DNA from: Lachnospiraceae bacterium | GTDB lineage: Bacteria; Bacillota; Clostridia; Lachnospirales; Lachnospiraceae | Direction: 5' to 3' | NCBI GenBank assembly: GCA_900757145.1 | Contig: CAAEMT010000039.1 | Location: forward strand, 62,001 to 126,000 | Length of the DNA: 64,000 nucleotides | In this document: positions 1-8,125 of the stretch, one piece after another | Layout: every line of letters starts with the position of its first letter | Position numbering within the stretch: the stretch's first letter is position 1 | The notes under the pieces: generated by a model | What the model saw: the letters and a program-made list of their open reading frames with translations, nothing else | Database searches by the model: none | Told to the model about the DNA's origin: nothing | Translations under genes and position numbers: made by a program

Positions 1-639
1 GCATATGCGGTCGCGCGGATACTGAAGCTACCATGGACGACACTTGATATGAGTTCGATCAACGATCCGGAGCAGCTTACCGGAAGTTCGCGCGTATACG
101 CAAATGCGAAGCCGGGAATTATCATGGAAGCATTTTCTGTATCGGGAGAATCGAATCTTGTATTTATCATCAATGAGCTGGATAAAGCGTCAGCAGGAAA
201 GGGAAATGGTAATCCTGCCGATGTTCTGCTGACTCTGCTTGACAATCTTGGATTTACGGATAATTACATGGAATGCATGATCCCGACTGTCGGAGTTTAC
301 CCGATCGCGACTGCAAATGAAAAAGAAAATATCAGTGCGCCGTTGATGTCTCGATTTGCAGTGATTGATATACCGGACTATACACCGGAGGAGAAGAAGA
401 TTATCTTTTCTAGCTACGCACTGCCGAAAGTGCTGCGTAGGATGAGTTTAAAAGATGGGGAGTGTATTGTGACCGAGGACGGCGTCGGAGCGGTGATTGA
501 AAAATTTGCTGATACAACGGGAATACGAAACTTGGAGCAGGCCGCAGAGCATATAGCGGCAAATGCGCTTTATCAGATCGAGGTAGACGGCGTGCGGCAG
601 GTCGTATTTGACGCTGAGGCGGTGAAACGGCTTCTGTAA
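1..639 (+). CDS. Lon-type AAA+ ATPase, C-terminal part (5' end outside window)
   Basis: The reading frame is open from base 1, so the gene starts upstream. The visible 212 residues match the ATPase module of Lon: the stretch LTGSSRVYANAKPG, the Walker B-like segment VFIINELDKA followed by NPADVLLTLLD, a sensor-1 region with ATANEKEN, and the arginine-finger region APLMSRF. A helical lid domain follows. The protein stops right after the lid, where Lon would carry its Ser-Lys S16 protease domain, so this product appears to be an ATPase without the peptidase. Role unknown; ATP-driven remodelling of proteins in the cytoplasm is the family expectation. Confidence 0.8.
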   Translation, partial: AYAVARILKLPWTTLDMSSINDPEQLTGSSRVYANAKPGIIMEAFSVSGESNLVFIINELDKASAGKGNGNPADVLLTLLDNLGFTDNYMECMIPTVGVYPIATANEKENISAPLMSRFAVIDIPDYTPEEKKIIFSSYALPKVLRRMSLKDGECIVTEDGVGAVIEKFADTTGIRNLEQAAEHIAANALYQIEVDGVRQVVFDAEAVKRLL

Positions 640-675
640 GGAAGGCTTTTGGTGTATAAAAAAGAGGGAGAAGAT

Positions 676-1890
676 ATGGCAGAGCAGGATAGGATAAGGC
701 AGAAACAAGATGTGAAAACGAAACCATGTACAAGAAATGAGCGCGAAAAAGAGACGGTCAAGGAACTTTTTCGTCTGCGCCGCTGGCTGCACAGCCATCC
801 GGAGCTTTCTATGGAAGAAGAGCAGACGAGCCGTTTCATCGCTGACTATCTGGAAACGCTTGGAATACCGTGCAGGATCATCGGAAAGACAGGCGTGATC
901 GGAACACTGATGGCAGAAAGTACAGATGAGACATCTCTGCCTACGATTGCTATTCGGGCGGAGATCGACGGGCTTCCCATCTGTGAAAATACGGGACTTC
1001 CTTTTTCATCTGTATATCCCGGACGGATGCATGCCTGCGGGCATGATGCGATCACAGCCGTTGTGCTCTGTCTTGCCAGAGTCCTGGCAGAGCATGTCAG
1101 AGAGTTAAAATACAATATCCGCTTTTTGTTTGAACCGGCAGAGGAGACGGGCGAGGGCGCGCGCTATATGATCGAAAACGGCGCTTTAGAGGAACCGCGT
1201 CCCGATGCCGTGCTTATTTTTCATTTTGGCAATCAGGAGACGCGCTCGATGGAGATACAAAAAAGCATATCAACGGCGGCAGTCGGCGGACTGCGGATCA
1301 GTGTCAAAGGAAAGGCGAGTCACTGGAGCCAGCGTCTGGAAGGAATCGATGCTCTGTATGCAGCTTCGCGTGTAGTGACAGCGATCCATACGATCAATGA
1401 GACGTTTCAGACACAGTATCCGTTTGTTCTCGGATTCGGGATGATGAACGCAGGGACAGGCGGAAACATTATGGCGGAGGAAGCACAGATGCGCGGATCT
1501 CTGCGTGCGTTTACCGAGGCGGATTTTGATGCGGTCTATGAGGAGCTTCAGAAGAGGATCTCAGAGATCTCCGAAGAGACAGGAGCAAAGATAAGCCTTG
1601 AAACCATCAGAAAGATCCCTCCGATCATCAATGACGGCGCGCTTGCAGAAAAAGGCGCAAAGATAGGCAGAAAATTGTTCGGCGACCGGTTTTCTCTCGG
1701 AGAGAAGCCCTTTCTTGTCGGAGACAATGCCGCATTTTATATGCAGCAGGTACCGGGGCTGCGTTCTGTCTTTCTTGCTGGAAAGGAAGGCGGGGAAGTT
1801 TATCCGGTACACAATCCGAAATTTGATATTGATGAGGAGGTCATGGTGGACGCGCTGCATTTTCTGTATCGTTTCTGTTGTGAAGTATAA
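676..1890 (+). CDS. M20-family amidohydrolase/peptidase
   Basis: A metal-dependent amidohydrolase of the M20D type (aminoacylase, N-acyl-amino acid or IAA-amide hydrolase group). Seen: HSHPELSMEEEQ near the N-terminus, the metal-binding block with EIDGLPI and MHACGHDA, then FEPAEETGEGA carrying the catalytic and metal Glu pair, and an inserted dimerisation domain. About 404 residues is normal for the family. The ATG at 676 is preferred because GAGGGAG lies just in front of it; an in-frame TTG at 649 has no such support. The third metal motif reads FHFGNQ, where many members have LHV. It sits 36 bases behind the AAA+ gene and may share its transcript. The substrate cannot be read from sequence. 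Confidence 0.85.
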   Translation: MAEQDRIRQKQDVKTKPCTRNEREKETVKELFRLRRWLHSHPELSMEEEQTSRFIADYLETLGIPCRIIGKTGVIGTLMAESTDETSLPTIAIRAEIDGLPICENTGLPFSSVYPGRMHACGHDAITAVVLCLARVLAEHVRELKYNIRFLFEPAEETGEGARYMIENGALEEPRPDAVLIFHFGNQETRSMEIQKSISTAAVGGLRISVKGKASHWSQRLEGIDALYAASRVVTAIHTINETFQTQYPFVLGFGMMNAGTGGNIMAEEAQMRGSLRAFTEADFDAVYEELQKRISEISEETGAKISLETIRKIPPIINDGALAEKGAKIGRKLFGDRFSLGEKPFLVGDNAAFYMQQVPGLRSVFLAGKEGGEVYPVHNPKFDIDEEVMVDALHFLYRFCCEV

Positions 1891-1896
1891 TATGAA

Positions 1897-1931
1897 GAGG
1901 GCTGCTGCAAAATTTTTGCAGCCCCTTTTTT
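1897..1931. terminator. Intrinsic terminator between convergent genes
   Basis: Arms GGGCTGC (1899-1905) and GCAGCCC (1918-1924) are followed by CTTTTTT. The loop is A/T rich and itself nearly self-complementary. It lies between the ends of the M20 gene and the minus-strand aroA, so it can serve both directions. Confidence 0.85.
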
Positions 1932-1932
1932 G

Positions 1933-3300
1933 TTAGGAAAGCTGTGCAGCCACTTCTTCGAGTACTTCAAAATAATTTTCAAATGTTTTCCGACAGCACA
2001 TCGGATCCTTGATTCGGATGCCGGAGATACGCAGACCGATCAGTGAAAATCCCATTGCCATGCGGTGATCTTCGTACGTTTCCACGGTGCATGCAGACGG
2101 TGTGCCGGGGAAGATCGTCAGGTCATTTTGCGTCTCCACGCAGCGGATCCCCATTTTTTCAAGCTCATTCACAATAGCAGCCATCCGGTTGCTTTCCTGA
2201 AGACGGATATGGCTGATATTGCGTATCGTGGTCGGAGTATCTGCAAAGACTGCTACGGCTGCAAGTGTGATCGCCTGATCGGAGCAGGAGGACATATCAA
2301 CGTCTATACCGTGTATGAGATGATCCTTTGGCGGCAGGAGAAGAATGCCGTCCGGCTGTTCCTTCAGTGTGCATCCCATCTTTTCGAGGATACGAAGAAA
2401 AGTAAGATCGCCCTGCATGGAAGATAAGTGTACTCCGCGCACAAGAACCGGAACATCGAGAAGCGGAGCCATTGCATAAAAATAGCATGCTGCCGATACG
2501 TCAGGTTCGATTTCATACGTCCGGGCGGTGTATTTCTGCCCTTTGGGGATAACGAAACAGTTTTTGGACGGATGCAGTACCGTGACGCCGAACTGTTCCA
2601 TCATTATTTCTGTCATTTTGATGTATGCCATGCCGTGCGTACCTTTGATCCGGATCGTCATGTCGTGCTCTGCCATGCAGGCGGAGATCAAAAGCGCGCT
2701 TAAGAACTGGCTGCTGCTGCCGATGTCTACTGTAATTTCGTTTTGGCTGAAGCCGTTTCCTTTCAGTGTGAACGGGAAAAAGCCGTCACGATCCTCAAAG
2801 GTGATTTCGCATCCAAGTCCTTCAAGGCAGGTGAGGAGCGGAGCCATCGGGCGTCTGCGCATCTGCTGGGAGGCATCCATATGATAAACACCTTTTGAAA
2901 TACCGAGATAGGCACTCAGAAACCGGGCGGCTGTCCCGGCGCTTCCGACGTACAGCGACGCTTCAGGAAGCGGTACGCGTCCGCCAAGCCCTGTGACGCA
3001 GACTGTGCGGTTATCTTCATCAATGGTCGTTTCAAATCCGAGTGACTGTATACACTTTAAAAAATGGCGCGAATCATCGGAAAACAGCACGCCGTGCAGC
3101 GTTGATACGCCATCTGCAAGCGTAGCAAGCAGCAGAGCGCGGTTCGTGATACTTTTTGAACCGGGGACTGATACGATGACAGGCGGGGCGGCTATTGTAT
3201 CCTCCATTGGTATCTGTGCCGATGGAGCAGTGTTTCTGACTGCATCGTCTCCTGTTATAAGAGGTCTGATACAGGGGACTTCATAAAATGTATTGGTCAT
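1933..3300 (-). CDS. aroA: 3-phosphoshikimate 1-carboxyvinyltransferase (EPSP synthase)
   Basis: Catalyses transfer of enolpyruvyl from PEP to shikimate-3-phosphate, the sixth step of the shikimate pathway to aromatic amino acids. Family signatures are present: PGSKSITNRALLLA with the PEP-binding Lys near residue 48, YVGSAGTAARFLSA, QESNRMAAIVNEL and DHRMAM. At 455 residues it is about 25 longer than usual because roughly 40 residues precede the PGSKS motif; no better internal start is evident. It stands alone on the minus strand, without other aro genes nearby. Its start is preceded by AAAAAGGAGAACGT, a good ribosome-binding site. Confidence 0.95.
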   Translation of the reverse strand: MTNTFYEVPCIRPLITGDDAVRNTAPSAQIPMEDTIAAPPVIVSVPGSKSITNRALLLATLADGVSTLHGVLFSDDSRHFLKCIQSLGFETTIDEDNRTVCVTGLGGRVPLPEASLYVGSAGTAARFLSAYLGISKGVYHMDASQQMRRRPMAPLLTCLEGLGCEITFEDRDGFFPFTLKGNGFSQNEITVDIGSSSQFLSALLISACMAEHDMTIRIKGTHGMAYIKMTEIMMEQFGVTVLHPSKNCFVIPKGQKYTARTYEIEPDVSAACYFYAMAPLLDVPVLVRGVHLSSMQGDLTFLRILEKMGCTLKEQPDGILLLPPKDHLIHGIDVDMSSCSDQAITLAAVAVFADTPTTIRNISHIRLQESNRMAAIVNELEKMGIRCVETQNDLTIFPGTPSACTVETYEDHRMAMGFSLIGLRISGIRIKDPMCCRKTFENYFEVLEEVAAQLS

Positions 3301-3364
3301 ACGTTCTCCTTTTTAGCAAAGCAATATAAAGTGTTGCTTTGGATCATGTTTTGAATGCTCCTAT

Positions 3365-3392
3365 TTTATACTATTTCGACAGGTGTACGCAA
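3365..3392 (-). promoter_or_regulatory. Probable promoter for aroA
   Basis: Read on the minus strand, TTGCGT and TATAAA are separated by 16 bases, about 65 bases before the aroA start. Between them and the gene lies an 8-base inverted repeat (CAAAGCAA / TTGCTTTG, 3317-3341), a possible leader hairpin. The -35 match is modest. Confidence 0.4.
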
Positions 3393-3441
3393 CTGTTATC
3401 CTGCCGAAAATTCATCTTGGCTCGGAAGACGCTTCCTTTCA

Positions 3442-4127
3442 TTACCGTCTTAGCGGCATTTTTTTAATCAGTTTTGAAATTTCCTTTTCCCGTTTTCCTT
3501 TTGCAGCCATATAGCTTTCTTTATCTTCGCTATAATCATTTTCCGCTTTTAGCTTCTGATAGGATTGCCAGCGTTCTATCTGCAGTTCTCCCGTTTCCAG
3601 AGCACCTAAAATGGCACATCCCGGTTCATTTGTGTGGGTACAATTACGGAATCTACACTGAGTTGCAAGTCCTTCAATGTCCGTAAAGGTTCGTTCGATT
3701 CCTGTATCGTTATCCCACATTCCAAATTCACGCATACCCGGGGTGTCGATTACCATGGCGCCTGAAGGAAGCAGAAACAATTCTCTGTGGGTAGTGGTGT
3801 GCCTGCCTTTATCGTCATTGCGAAGCCCGTTCGTTTTTAGCTGTTCTTTACCCAATAGGCAATTAATAAGAGTGGACTTTCCAACGCCGGAAGAACCGAT
3901 AAACGCAATCGAAATATATCGTTCTAATCGTCTCAGGTTAAAATCATTGTTCAATGCCATGCACAAAAATACAATATCAATGTTCGCGGCAACTACCTGC
4001 TCCTGTTGCGATAGAATCCTTTTTCCTGAGAAAGAACACGAGCCGGTTCTAATTGACTATCTTGTGGAATTCCATCTGAAAACATTTCAGAGAATCCGTA
4101 TTTTTTCATGTTGATCAAATTGTCCAT
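3442..4127 (-). pseudogene. rsgA: Decayed ribosome-small-subunit GTPase RsgA
   Basis: Three separated pieces of one RsgA are visible. From 4127, a 44-codon piece begins MDNLINMKKYGFSEMF and stops at TAG 3995-3993. A second frame, open from about 4011, reads QEQVVAANIDIVF then LNNDFNLRRLERYISIA. It runs straight into FIGSSGVGKSTLIN, DTPGMREF and the zinc motif CRFRNCTHTNEPGC, ending at 3442. Compared with a complete RsgA of about 350 residues, most of the OB fold is deleted with a frame change near 4005. The part of the GTPase domain carrying the base-recognition (TKAD-type) motif is also deleted, in frame, after ISIA. The remaining open frame (3966-3442, 174 codons) has the P loop but cannot be a normal GTPase. 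It follows tetR by 24 bases. Confidence 0.8.
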
Positions 4128-4151
4128 TATGATATCCATTCCTTTCAGTTT

Positions 4152-4775
4152 TTACAAAAAATATTTTTGGAAGAAATCGTCGATATATCGCACATAGCTT
4201 CTGGAAATTTCCTCCCTTTTTTCTTTACTGTCCACTCCATCTGACATACTGAGCAGAAGGTAGAAAGGAGAATAGAATTCGACTGCTAACGCATGGGGAG
4301 ATGGCAAAACTTTTTCCTGTTTTTTTGACATTTCGCGAAATAAATTTTCAATATAATCCAAAGGCCCGCTGACAAGAACTTTTTGGTATAAGGCGCTCAT
4401 TTCCGGGGATTTGTATTGTTCCAGAGTAAGCATTTTGCGGAAATCACAGGCGATTTCATCTTCACTCCAATACTGGAACTGTGCTTTCATATAATCGCCT
4501 AAACTTTTTGCCGGTACATGAGAAAAGGCTTCCGGCATATCCGGGTAATCCTGTTCCGGAACGCCGCTCTTTCGAGAACGCTCTGCATCCAGTTGGCAAA
4601 CATATTCAAATATACAGTTAAAAATATCTCTCTTGTTTTTATAATGCCTGTATAATGCGCCCTTAGTTATCCCCAATGCTCCTGCGATCTGGCTGACAGA
4701 TACAGCCTCATATCCATAAACGGCAAAGAGCCGTAAAGCAGCTACTAATATTTTCTCCTTCGTATTTGTCATCAT
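4152..4775 (-). CDS. TetR/AcrR-family transcriptional regulator
   Basis: A 207-residue repressor of the TetR type. The N-terminal helix-turn-helix is clear: KEKILVAALRLFAVYGYEAV, then VSQIAGALGITKGALYRHYK. The C-terminal ligand domain has no recognisable specificity. AGGAGGGC precedes two consecutive ATGs; the second (4772) has the better spacing. Two near-identical palindromes lie in its own promoter, so it probably represses itself. No transporter or enzyme lies next to it as an obvious target: downstream is only the rsgA remnant, and upstream a divergent small gene with its own promoter. Confidence 0.9.
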   Translation of the reverse strand: MMTNTKEKILVAALRLFAVYGYEAVSVSQIAGALGITKGALYRHYKNKRDIFNCIFEYVCQLDAERSRKSGVPEQDYPDMPEAFSHVPAKSLGDYMKAQFQYWSEDEIACDFRKMLTLEQYKSPEMSALYQKVLVSGPLDYIENLFREMSKKQEKVLPSPHALAVEFYSPFYLLLSMSDGVDSKEKREEISRSYVRYIDDFFQKYFL

Positions 4776-4786
4776 GCCCTCCTTTG

Positions 4787-4838
4787 AGTAAACGATTATT
4801 CACTTTTGCAGTATAGTAAACAATCGTTTACTTGTCAA
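4787..4838 (-). promoter_or_regulatory. tetR promoter with two TetR-type operators
   Basis: On the minus strand TTGACA (4838-4833) and TATACT (4815-4810) are 17 bases apart. The whole spacer is the palindrome AGTAAACAATCGTTTACT (4815-4832). A second copy with one arm changed, AGTAAACGATTATTCACT, sits at 4787-4804, 28 bases away, between the promoter and the gene. Autorepression by the adjacent TetR protein is the natural inference. Confidence 0.75.
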
Positions 4839-4889
4839 GCGGTTAAACTTTCTTTCTGCGAATCAGCGGATTGTGTTACATTTGTTCAT

Positions 4890-4917
4890 TTGACATATGT
4901 CGAAAATAACGTATAAT
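4890..4917 (+). promoter_or_regulatory. Promoter for the small conserved gene
   Basis: TTGACA (4890-4895) and TATAAT (4912-4917) with a 16-base spacer. The -35 box overlaps a palindrome, GACATATGTC, flanked by TTT and AAA, which could be an operator. Confidence 0.65.
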
Positions 4918-4979
4918 AAGAGTGGTGCATCCGGCAGGCAGCGATGTGTCGGAGATGCTACGAAAGTGAGGAAAGTGCG

Positions 4980-5228
4980 ATGCGGTTACTACGTGTGCAG
5001 GAAGCATTGAAGCAGAAAGGGATCACATACACGTATTCGGAAGAGGACGGCTGCGGAAGCCTTGATTTTTTGTTCCGCGGACTGGGATTTCATGTCTGGG
5101 AGTATCACGACGGCGTATGGGGAGTCGAGACGAATGTATTTAATGTCGGAAGAAGTCAGGATCTGGAGGGCGATTATGAGACGGTGATCGTGCAGGAGAT
5201 CCTTTCATGGCCGGATATGATCGTGTGA
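4980..5228 (+). CDS. Small conserved protein, function unknown
   Basis: An 82-residue acidic protein with no signal peptide or membrane segment. Striking features are a Trp-rich centre (FHVWEYHDGVWGVETNV) and a C-terminal ILSWPDMIV. It resembles small uncharacterised proteins I associate with Lachnospiraceae, but no function is known to me. The ATG at 4980 with GTGAGG upstream is preferred over 4944, which would add 12 residues and has no ribosome-binding site. It has its own strong promoter and sits 85 bases before the MBL gene, so the two may be co-transcribed. Confidence 0.6.
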   Translation: MRLLRVQEALKQKGITYTYSEEDGCGSLDFLFRGLGFHVWEYHDGVWGVETNVFNVGRSQDLEGDYETVIVQEILSWPDMIV

Positions 5229-5313
5229 GGGACGTGGCGGGTTTTTCGCAAAAGTAAGGAAAGGCTGTGAGATTGCGCGGTCGAATCTGCGGCAGGGACA
5301 GGAGGCAGGTAGA

Positions 5314-6126
5314 GTGAAAGCGACAGTATTGGTCGATAATATCAGAAAAGATGATATGCGGGGCGAATGGGGACTCAGTATTTTCATCGAATATCAAGAC
5401 AAACGCATCCTTCTGGATACGGGAGCGTCTGATCTGTTTTTGGAAAATGCGGATAAATTGGGGATCGACATTGCAAAGACAGATTACGCAGTGCTGTCTC
5501 ATGCGCATTATGACCATGCAGACGGGATGGAAGCTTTTTTTAAAAGAGCGCCTGATGCCAGATTCTATTTAAGAGAGGGCTGTGCAGAAAACTGTTATTC
5601 AAAAAAGACGTACTTTTATAAATATATCGGTCTGCCAAAGCGTATTCTTCGCAGATACGCGGACAGGATCGCTTATGCATCGGGCGATTATGAGCTGTGC
5701 AGTGGCGTATATCTCATACCGCACAAGATGGAAGGGCTTTCGGCACTTGGTAAAGTCAATCAGCTCTATATCCGCAAAAGCGGCGGGTGGCAGGCAGATT
5801 CTTTTGCGCATGAGCAGAGCCTCGTTTTTGAGACGGACAGAGGGCTTATGATCTTCAACAGTTGTTCACACGGCGGCGCGGACAATATTATCCGTGAGGT
5901 CAGGGAGACATTTCCGGAGAAAAAGATCAGGGCGCTGATAGGCGGTCTTCATCTTTTTAAACGTACCGATGAAGATGTGCGTGCTCTGGCTGCGCGTATA
6001 CGAAAGACCGGAATCGAAGAGATCTATACGGGGCACTGTACCGGCAGCCACGCGCTTGCGATTTTGCAGGAGGAGCTTGGAGAGATGGTGCGTCCGATTC
6101 AGGTTGGGCTTACGATGGAGTTTTAA
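5314..6126 (+). CDS. MBL-fold metallo-hydrolase
   Basis: A 270-residue metallo-beta-lactamase-fold hydrolase. The signature SHAHYDHADGM is present near residue 65, preceded by the typical ILLDTGAS strand; later metal ligands are in SCSHGG and in GGLHLF and GHCTG towards the end. The pattern fits the group often annotated as dihydropterin/aminobenzene-ribofuranosyl-phosphate synthase-like, but the real substrate is unknown. The start is GTG with AGGAGG eight bases upstream. It follows the small conserved gene on the same strand. Confidence 0.8.
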   Translation: MKATVLVDNIRKDDMRGEWGLSIFIEYQDKRILLDTGASDLFLENADKLGIDIAKTDYAVLSHAHYDHADGMEAFFKRAPDARFYLREGCAENCYSKKTYFYKYIGLPKRILRRYADRIAYASGDYELCSGVYLIPHKMEGLSALGKVNQLYIRKSGGWQADSFAHEQSLVFETDRGLMIFNSCSHGGADNIIREVRETFPEKKIRALIGGLHLFKRTDEDVRALAARIRKTGIEEIYTGHCTGSHALAILQEELGEMVRPIQVGLTMEF

Positions 6127-6196
6127 ATGTTGCTGTAAACGGAGAGAACAGTAACTCATGCAGGAGGCGGCAGGATAAAAAAATTCCAGTCATGTC

Positions 6197-6225
6197 TTGA
6201 TAGATGGGAAGATTTTCATTATAAT
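6197..6225 (+). promoter_or_regulatory. Promoter for the sufC-sufB pair
   Basis: TTGATA (6197-6202), a 17-base spacer and TATAAT (6220-6225), 41 bases before the ATPase start. Confidence 0.7.
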
Positions 6226-6266
6226 AGAGAAATGCCGAAAATATCGGAAAGAAAAGGTGAAAAAAG

Positions 6267-7016
6267 ATGCTTGAGTTAAAGGATGTGTCGTTTGAGGTAT
6301 CAGACGAAAAGGAACAAAAGGATATTTTGAGAAATATCAATCTTAAAATTGATGACAAGAAATTTGTCGTGATCACAGGTCCGAACGGCGGCGGAAAATC
6401 GACGCTTGCGAAGCTGATTGCGGGTATTGCGAAGCCGACATCCGGTCGGATCTATTTTGACGGTGCGGATATCACGGACAAAAGCATTACAGAGCGCGCG
6501 CAGATGGGTATCAGCTTCGCGTTTCAGCAGCCGGTGCGCTTTAAGGGGATTCAGGTGCTCGATCTGATCCGTATGGCGGTCGGAAAGAGAGTCAGTGCGG
6601 CAGATGCGTGCAAATATCTTTCAGAGGTAGGACTGTGTGCAAAGGATTATATCAACAGAGAGGTAAACGGAAGTCTTTCCGGAGGCGAGCTGAAGCGTAT
6701 CGAGATCGCGACGGTGCTTGCTAGGGGAACAAGGCTTTCTGTTTTTGACGAGCCGGAGGCAGGCATCGACCTGTGGAGCTTCCAGAATCTGATTCAGGTG
6801 TTTGAACGGATGCAGGAGCGTATCGAGCGAGGCTCTATTCTGATCATTTCGCATCAGGAGCGTATCTTGAATATTGCGGACGAGATTGTGGTGATCGCAG
6901 ACGGAAAGATCGTACAGCAGGACGTAAGGGAAGCGGTGCTTCCGAATCTGCTGGGGACGGCTTCTGCTGTCGATGTATGTGAAAGATTATATCAGGGAAA
7001 AGGAGGCGAGCGATAA
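6267..7016 (+). CDS. sufC: SufC-like Fe-S cluster assembly ATPase
   Basis: An ABC-class ATPase of 249 residues with Walker A GPNGGGKST (about residue 38), Q-loop FAFQQP, signature LSGGELKR and Walker B SVFDEPEAGIDLW. The last motif and the SufB-like partner immediately downstream separate it from transport ATPases. In the SUF system, SufC drives conformational change of the SufB/SufD scaffold where Fe-S clusters are built. Its stop codon overlaps the next ATG by one base (TAATG), so translation is coupled. No sufS, sufU or sufD is nearby. Confidence 0.85.
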   Translation: MLELKDVSFEVSDEKEQKDILRNINLKIDDKKFVVITGPNGGGKSTLAKLIAGIAKPTSGRIYFDGADITDKSITERAQMGISFAFQQPVRFKGIQVLDLIRMAVGKRVSAADACKYLSEVGLCAKDYINREVNGSLSGGELKRIEIATVLARGTRLSVFDEPEAGIDLWSFQNLIQVFERMQERIERGSILIISHQERILNIADEIVVIADGKIVQQDVREAVLPNLLGTASAVDVCERLYQGKGGER

Positions 7017-7936
7017 TGCTTGATGAGATTCAGAAGAGGCTGATAGAGGAAGTCGCCGACCTTCATGAAGTGCCGGAGGGGGCCTATAATATCCGCGCAA
7101 ACGGAAAGATGGCTGCCAGAAGTACGACTGCAAATATCGATATTGTGACAAAGGAAGACGGAAGCGGTATCGATATCCGTATTGCGCCGGGGACAAAGCA
7201 TGAGAGTGTGCATATTCCGGTCGTGCTCAGCCAGAGCGGAATAAAAGAGACTGTATACAACGATTTTTATATCGGTGACGGAAGCGATGTTGTGATCGTG
7301 GCAGGCTGCGGCATCGACAACTGTGGAAATCAGGATTCTGAGCATGATGGTATTCACCGCTTCTATGTGGGGAAAAATGCTCGTATCAAATACGTAGAAA
7401 AGCATTACGGCGCAGGAGACGGTGAAGGAAAGAGGATCCTGAATCCTGGGACAGAGGTTTATATGGAGGAAGGCAGCTACATGGAGATGGACATGGTCCA
7501 GATCAAGGGTGTAGATTCCACTGTGAGAGATACGAAGGCAGAGCTTGCGACGGGCGCAAAGCTTGTAGTCAGGGAACGTCTGATGACGCATGGAAATCAG
7601 ACTGCGGTCAGCAACTATGAGGTAAGCTTAAACGGTGAGAATGCGAGTGCGGATGTTATTTCACGTTCTGTAGCAAGAGATACGTCGTATCAGAAATTTG
7701 ATTCGCGCATTATCGGCAATGCGCCGTGCAGCGGACATACGGAGTGCGACGCAATTATCATGGATAAAGCACGTATCCTTGCGGTTCCGCAGCTTGAAGC
7801 GAATGATCTTGACTCTGCGCTGATCCATGAGGCGGCAATCGGAAAGATTGCGGGAGAACAGATCATCAAGCTGATGACGCTCGGACTTACAGAAGAGGAA
7901 GCAGAGGAGCAGATCGTAAACGGGTTCCTGAAATAA
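7016..7936 (+). CDS. sufB: SufB/SufD-family Fe-S scaffold protein (short form)
   Basis: A 306-residue SufBD-domain protein, much shorter than classical SufB (about 460-480). The C-terminal core is well conserved: VSRSVARDTS-like sequence (here ISRSVARDTSYQKF), then CSGHTECDAIIMDKA, the IPQLEA-like AVPQLEANDLDSALIHEAAIGKI, and a tail LGLTEEEAEEQIVNGFL. The Cys in CSGHTECD and the Glu/His near HEAAIGKI are the residues expected to matter for cluster assembly. Coupled to sufC. This two-gene layout matches the minimal SufBC (SMS-type) systems of anaerobes; the assignment of sulfur donor is open. Confidence 0.85.
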   Translation: MLDEIQKRLIEEVADLHEVPEGAYNIRANGKMAARSTTANIDIVTKEDGSGIDIRIAPGTKHESVHIPVVLSQSGIKETVYNDFYIGDGSDVVIVAGCGIDNCGNQDSEHDGIHRFYVGKNARIKYVEKHYGAGDGEGKRILNPGTEVYMEEGSYMEMDMVQIKGVDSTVRDTKAELATGAKLVVRERLMTHGNQTAVSNYEVSLNGENASADVISRSVARDTSYQKFDSRIIGNAPCSGHTECDAIIMDKARILAVPQLEANDLDSALIHEAAIGKIAGEQIIKLMTLGLTEEEAEEQIVNGFLK

Positions 7937-7993
7937 AAGCAGGCAGTCTGATATGGCTGTAAGGATCAAAAAATATGATACAGGATACGGATA

Positions 7994-8028
7994 CCGAAGG
8001 TTTTCTTAAGGAGAGCCTTCGGCATTTT
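7994..8028 (+). terminator. Intrinsic terminator after sufB
   Basis: CCGAAGG (7994-8000) pairs with CCTTCGG (8016-8022), followed by CATTTTT. A hairpin repeat begins directly at its T-tract. Confidence 0.85.
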
Positions 8029-8103
8029 TATGTTACAGAAAAGTAGTTGCCATGCTGATGAGCGAAAGTCTTTCCATGACACTAAACGCTTTGTGGGATT
8101 GCC
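8029..8103 (+). repeat. Terminator-abutting hairpin repeat, copy A
   Basis: Starts at the last bases of the sufB terminator T-tract. Shares with the other copies the segment GCTGAT..GCGAAAG and the end CTTTCCATGACAC, and with copy C also the flank AAACGCTTTG (8084-8093). Its 5' arm is degenerate, so the hairpin is weaker than in copy C. Confidence 0.65.
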
Positions 8104-8125
8104 CTACTTTTTTCTTAAATAAAAC

